From Bacteroidota bacterium (GTDB taxonomy: Bacteria > Bacteroidota > Bacteroidia > Chitinophagales > Saprospiraceae): 17,560 nucleotides of DNA. Positions within the stretch are counted from its first letter, which is position 1, and every line of letters starts with the position of its first letter. Shown one piece after another: positions 14,605 through 17,560 of this stretch. The stretch spans positions 1 to 17,560 of the forward strand of contig JAJRUR010000129.1 in NCBI GenBank assembly GCA_024277695.1. The letters are read 5' to 3'. Under the pieces are notes generated by a model that saw only the letters and a program-made list of their open reading frames with translations, was not told the origin of the DNA and did not search any database. The position numbers and the translations under genes are program-made.

Positions 14605-17037
14605 CTAAAAGTCTGCTTTTGCACCGAGTAAAAAAGAGCGCGGCATGCCGGGACGTAGTCCGGCGGGTCGGCGTGCAACTGCATATACTGAGCGAGTCAG
14701 ATTATTAGCTGAAGCAAATAAACTGACTTGCTGTCCCAATCGATATCGCATGCTTGCATCTATAATCGTATATGCATCAATGGATTGGCTCTCAAGAATC
14801 TCCACTTGACCGGGTAGGGTACGCATTTGATCTTGGTATTTCGCATGAAGATAGACAGCAAAGCGATCCAATTCAAGACCTAACCGAAGACTCAATTGAT
14901 GAGGTGCCAAATATGGAAATTCATCACCGGCAGATACCTTGCCCCAAGCCCCAAAGTCACTATCAAAGTCATTTCTAAATTCTGAGTCCGTATAGCTGTA
15001 GGCCAATGTGAAAGGTAATCGGATATCCTTCTTGGTGTTATCTATCTGTAGTACATAACTTAACTCTAATTCCAGTCCTTTCGTCAGCACCTTACCTCCA
15101 TTGAACAAGTCAGCTGTACCTAATCCACCTGCTGCTGACAAATCACTACCGAGCAAGTTATCATAGTCGTTTAAAAAAAGTACTGCCTGCGTAGAAAATG
15201 TACCGCGTGTATGACGTAACCCAAATTCATAGTTGATACTCTGCTCCGGCTCAGTCCCTTCTTTAGAACCCGGAGGAGCAAATCCCTTATGCACACCTCC
15301 AAATAGTCCGGTATATCGGTCAAACTTATAATCCAGACCTATCCCGGGTATAATGACACCAACCACATTTGTGCGTTGCCTACGATCCAATCCTTCTCGA
15401 TGGATATCACTCTTGCCATAATCACTCCTGATGATCTGTATATGCTCATATCGAAGCCCGGGTATCACACTGAATTTAGCAAGTTTCAGACGATACTGCA
15501 CAAATCCAGCCAAGGCATCTACAGTCTCTACACGATTGCTCTCCGTCCCGGGGATGCCGGCTTTGGCCAATTTCATATCACCATTTTCCATACTATACTC
15601 ATCGATCCATTGAAAACGGTCTATCTGATCTCTATGTAACCGAAGACCTATATCCAATTCATGCTCTATTGCTTCGGTACTAAATTGCATCCCCAACCGT
15701 GTCTCTACACCTGTAGCAAAATAGCTGCGATTATTGGCCTTGAGATACAAAACATCTGCCGGATGAGCTATACCTATCAGTGCATTGTAGGCTCCCGGAT
15801 ACTGCTCAGGGTAATCTAATAAAGTGGATATTGGAACAGGATCTGAACCGCTCTCTGTAAGCTTATCCAACTTGTACCAGTTACGCGAAAATGTAGTCCG
15901 ATATGCTACAGTACTCCACTCGACTTGCTCTGCTATTTGAGCTCGATGCGTCAGAGAGAGTTGGGTCTGTCGCGCCCTTATCTCATCTTTTTGTGACGCA
16001 GCATACCGTCTATAGGGATCTGTCTCAAAATCCTCTTGTGTCAATCCCAAGTAGGTCTCTGCAGCTCGTTCTGTACTCAGTCCCCACTTCAACTCTATGG
16101 ATTGTCCAAACTTAGCATCATCGGATGTACGCCATCTGAGCTTTACCAGATAATCTTTCTTATCAAACCCTGTCTCTCCTCCACCATCCAATTTCTTAAA
16201 TCCATCCGCTCCATACTGATAACTCTCTACCAAAAATCCAAAATGAGTACCTTGATCTCCTACATAGCTATGAAGATTCTTCATACCAAAACTACCCGAA
16301 AACAAATGTATCCTTCCGGAAAATTCTTCAGGTATCGCCGTAGATAACAAATTAATAGCTCCACCGGTAGTATATGGACCATACTTGATCTGACTACTTC
16401 CCTTCAGAATCTCAATTCCTTGCATCCTCCCAATCGTAGGAAAATAATAGGCTGCCGGAGCTACATATGGAGCAGGAGCCATGAGTACACCATCCTCCAT
16501 AACCGTGATTTTAGAACTCCGCTCTACTCCCGTACCACGCAAACCAATATTGGGACGAAGACCAAAACCATCTTCTTCCTGTACATTGACCCCGGGCACC
16601 ATACTCAAACTCCGATTTACATCCGTATAACTAAATTTCTCTATTTCACGAGGTGATATATAACTCACCGATCCGGGTATATCTCGAAGACCTGCTATCC
16701 CTTTTGTGATAACCACTATTTCTGATAGGGTGGATACGGATTCTTTAAGTACTATATCGATGACCTTATCTTCCTCCGCTCTTAACTCAAAAGTACGTTT
16801 CTCTGTTTGATACCCCAAGGAGGATACATACAACACATGATGCCCGGCAGCAAGCTGATCCAGCTTATAGCTCCCATCTGAATCCGTAATATCTCCTTGA
16901 GTAGTTCCCTCCAAAAATACAGATACACCTGAAACCGGCAGATCGCTAACATCCAAAATAACTCCGCTAATAGACCCCTTCTGGGCTATCACGGTCGCTA
17001 GGGATAAAAGCATGTATATAATAAGTATTGTTCGCAT
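14605..17037 (-). CDS. TonB-dependent outer-membrane receptor, FecA-like, with carboxypeptidase-regulatory-like domain
   Basis: Outer-membrane beta-barrel receptor of 810 residues, energised by TonB-ExbBD, for a siderophore-type or other large ligand. A signal peptide (1-18, MRTILIIYMLLSLATVIA) leads into a carboxypeptidase-regulatory-like beta domain (about 20-95), a TonB-box-like segment (SEIVVITKG), a plug domain with LRGTGVERSSKITVMEDGV and IEILKGSSQIKYGPYTTGGA, then the barrel ending in phenylalanine. The plug signature and the C-terminal ARRPAGLRPGMPRSF stretch match ferric dicitrate receptor FecA-type proteins, so iron-chelate uptake is likely, but the ligand is inferred. I chose the ATG at 17035-17037 because it starts the signal peptide; an in-frame ATG at 17073 adds 12 polar residues. 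No susD-like partner, anti-sigma gene or sigma factor lies beside it. Direct and inverted repeats precede it. Confidence 0.93.
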   Translation of the reverse strand: MRTILIIYMLLSLATVIAQKGSISGVILDVSDLPVSGVSVFLEGTTQGDITDSDGSYKLDQLAAGHHVLYVSSLGYQTEKRTFELRAEEDKVIDIVLKESVSTLSEIVVITKGIAGLRDIPGSVSYISPREIEKFSYTDVNRSLSMVPGVNVQEEDGFGLRPNIGLRGTGVERSSKITVMEDGVLMAPAPYVAPAAYYFPTIGRMQGIEILKGSSQIKYGPYTTGGAINLLSTAIPEEFSGRIHLFSGSFGMKNLHSYVGDQGTHFGFLVESYQYGADGFKKLDGGGETGFDKKDYLVKLRWRTSDDAKFGQSIELKWGLSTERAAETYLGLTQEDFETDPYRRYAASQKDEIRARQTQLSLTHRAQIAEQVEWSTVAYRTTFSRNWYKLDKLTESGSDPVPISTLLDYPEQYPGAYNALIGIAHPADVLYLKANNRSYFATGVETRLGMQFSTEAIEHELDIGLRLHRDQIDRFQWIDEYSMENGDMKLAKAGIPGTESNRVETVDALAGFVQYRLKLAKFSVIPGLRYEHIQIIRSDYGKSDIHREGLDRRQRTNVVGVIIPGIGLDYKFDRYTGLFGGVHKGFAPPGSKEGTEPEQSINYEFGLRHTRGTFSTQAVLFLNDYDNLLGSDLSAAGGLGTADLFNGGKVLTKGLELELSYVLQIDNTKKDIRLPFTLAYSYTDSEFRNDFDSDFGAWGKVSAGDEFPYLAPHQLSLRLGLELDRFAVYLHAKYQDQMRTLPGQVEILESQSIDAYTIIDASMRYRLGQQVSLFASANNLTRSVYAVARRPAGLRPGMPRSFLLGAKADF

Positions 17038-17044
17038 CACTTCA

Positions 17045-17107
17045 TTATTTAGATTTATTCTTAATAAAGACAAATAAAGTGCTTATTTAGATATATTCCA
17101 AATAAGA
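17045..17107. repeat. Direct repeat with inverted arms in the TonB-receptor promoter region
   Basis: TTATTTAGATTTATTC (17045-17060) and TTATTTAGATATATTC (17083-17098) match in 15 of 16 bases, 38 bases apart. The second is also the left part of an inverted repeat CTTATTT (17082-17088), 12-base spacer, AAATAAG (17101-17107). It lies 8-70 bases upstream of the receptor ATG, where a regulator would bind. It does not look like a standard Fur box. Confidence 0.5.
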
Positions 17108-17278
17108 TGTCGCTTTTTTTTGTTTCGTTCTGATCTATCCAATAAAGAAGCATTCTACAACAAAAAAACAACTGTAATTCATTGCTATTTTTTTTTAAAA
17201 AAAACAGCCCACAAGCAACTAAGTGTATAGAAAAACGTATCTTTCCTAAAAGAAACTTTAATCATAGTAAAAATTTTG

Positions 17279-17560
17279 ATGTCTTTTTCAAGATCAAACG
17301 ATGTATGTACATTACTTTTTGTACTATTCAGTCTGCCTCTTTTGGCTACACACAATAGGGCAGGAGAGATCAGTTATGTGCAAATAGACCAACTTACCAT
17401 CGTTGCCACGATCACCACTTGGACCAAAACGAGTAGTACAGATGTAGATCGGGATAGTTTAGAAATTTTTTGGGGAGATGGGACTTCGGAATTTATTCCG
17501 CGCATCAATGGTAGCGGAGAAGAACTGCCCAATGACATAAAAAAGAATCTCTACGTAAAA
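17279..17560 (+). CDS. Secreted surface protein resembling gliding-motility-associated proteins (5' part only, cut by window edge)
   Basis: Only the first 94 residues are present. A signal peptide (about 1-23, ending FSLPLLA) is followed by THNRAGEISYVQIDQLTIVA and later DRDSLEIFWGDGTS. This HNRAGEI...DRD...WGDGTS pattern is the start of large Bacteroidota surface proteins that usually end in a gliding-motility-associated (CHU_C/type IX secretion) C-terminal domain. That end lies outside the window, so the sorting signal cannot be seen. The start is the ATG at 17279, the first in this frame to give a complete signal peptide. It is divergent from the TonB receptor with 241 bases between them. 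I see no exact TAnnTTTG box for it. Confidence 0.75.
   Translation, partial: MSFSRSNDVCTLLFVLFSLPLLATHNRAGEISYVQIDQLTIVATITTWTKTSSTDVDRDSLEIFWGDGTSEFIPRINGSGEELPNDIKKNLYVK

Noticed and set aside
14772..16656. Plus-strand frames inside the TonB receptor gene
   Set aside because: Antisense shadows of a complete receptor with signal peptide, plug and barrel.
17161..17212. A- and T-rich tract that looked like a terminator
   Set aside because: The T8-A8 junction has no GC stem, and it lies between divergent starts where no transcript should end.

Overview
The window reads as chromosome of a Bacteroidota bacterium, most likely Saprospirales-like. The evidence is threefold. Several genes have TAnnTTTG boxes (the Bacteroidota -7 promoter element) 24-45 bases before the start codon. 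Most genes lack strong Shine-Dalgarno sequences. The protein types also fit: a carboxypeptidase-regulatory-domain TonB receptor, a gliding-motility-associated surface protein, a DUF4143 ATPase, and the infC-rpmI-rplT order. No tRNA, rRNA, CRISPR array or insertion sequence was seen.

Layout. Positions 1-3447, minus strand: a sulfur-transport-like cluster read as a Crp/Fnr-type regulator, two short YeeE/YedE-type membrane proteins, then a SulP anion transporter cut by the left edge. Positions 3448-4066: a long AT-rich non-coding gap. Positions 4067-7976, plus strand: clpC, infC (TTG start), rpmI and rplT, closed by a clear Rho-independent terminator. Position 8046-8534, minus: a small NadR-like kinase/ATPase, divergent from a conserved hypothetical gene whose stop lies six bases before the era start. 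Then der, rmlC and rmlD follow in overlapping or near-overlapping order. Positions 13075-13361: a 287-base intergenic region full of direct and inverted repeats built on TTTTAGGA/TCCTAAAA. It precedes an ATPase of the AAA_14/DUF4143 type. That ATPase converges, with 13 bases between stops, on a FecA-like TonB-dependent receptor on the minus strand. The right edge holds the start of a secreted protein resembling gliding-motility-associated proteins.

How the genes work together. The central block is housekeeping: protein quality control (ClpC), translation initiation (IF-3), 50S proteins (L35, L20) and ribosome-assembly GTPases (Era, Der). Two dTDP-rhamnose genes are attached to the end of der. 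The flanks are envelope and transport functions.

No wholly new multi-gene system is evident. The most unusual signals are the repeat array before the DUF4143 ATPase, the cysteine cluster in the Crp-like regulator beside the sulfur transporters, the paired hairpins in the divergent region near 8600-8642, and the TTG-started IF-3 with an apparent N-domain insertion.
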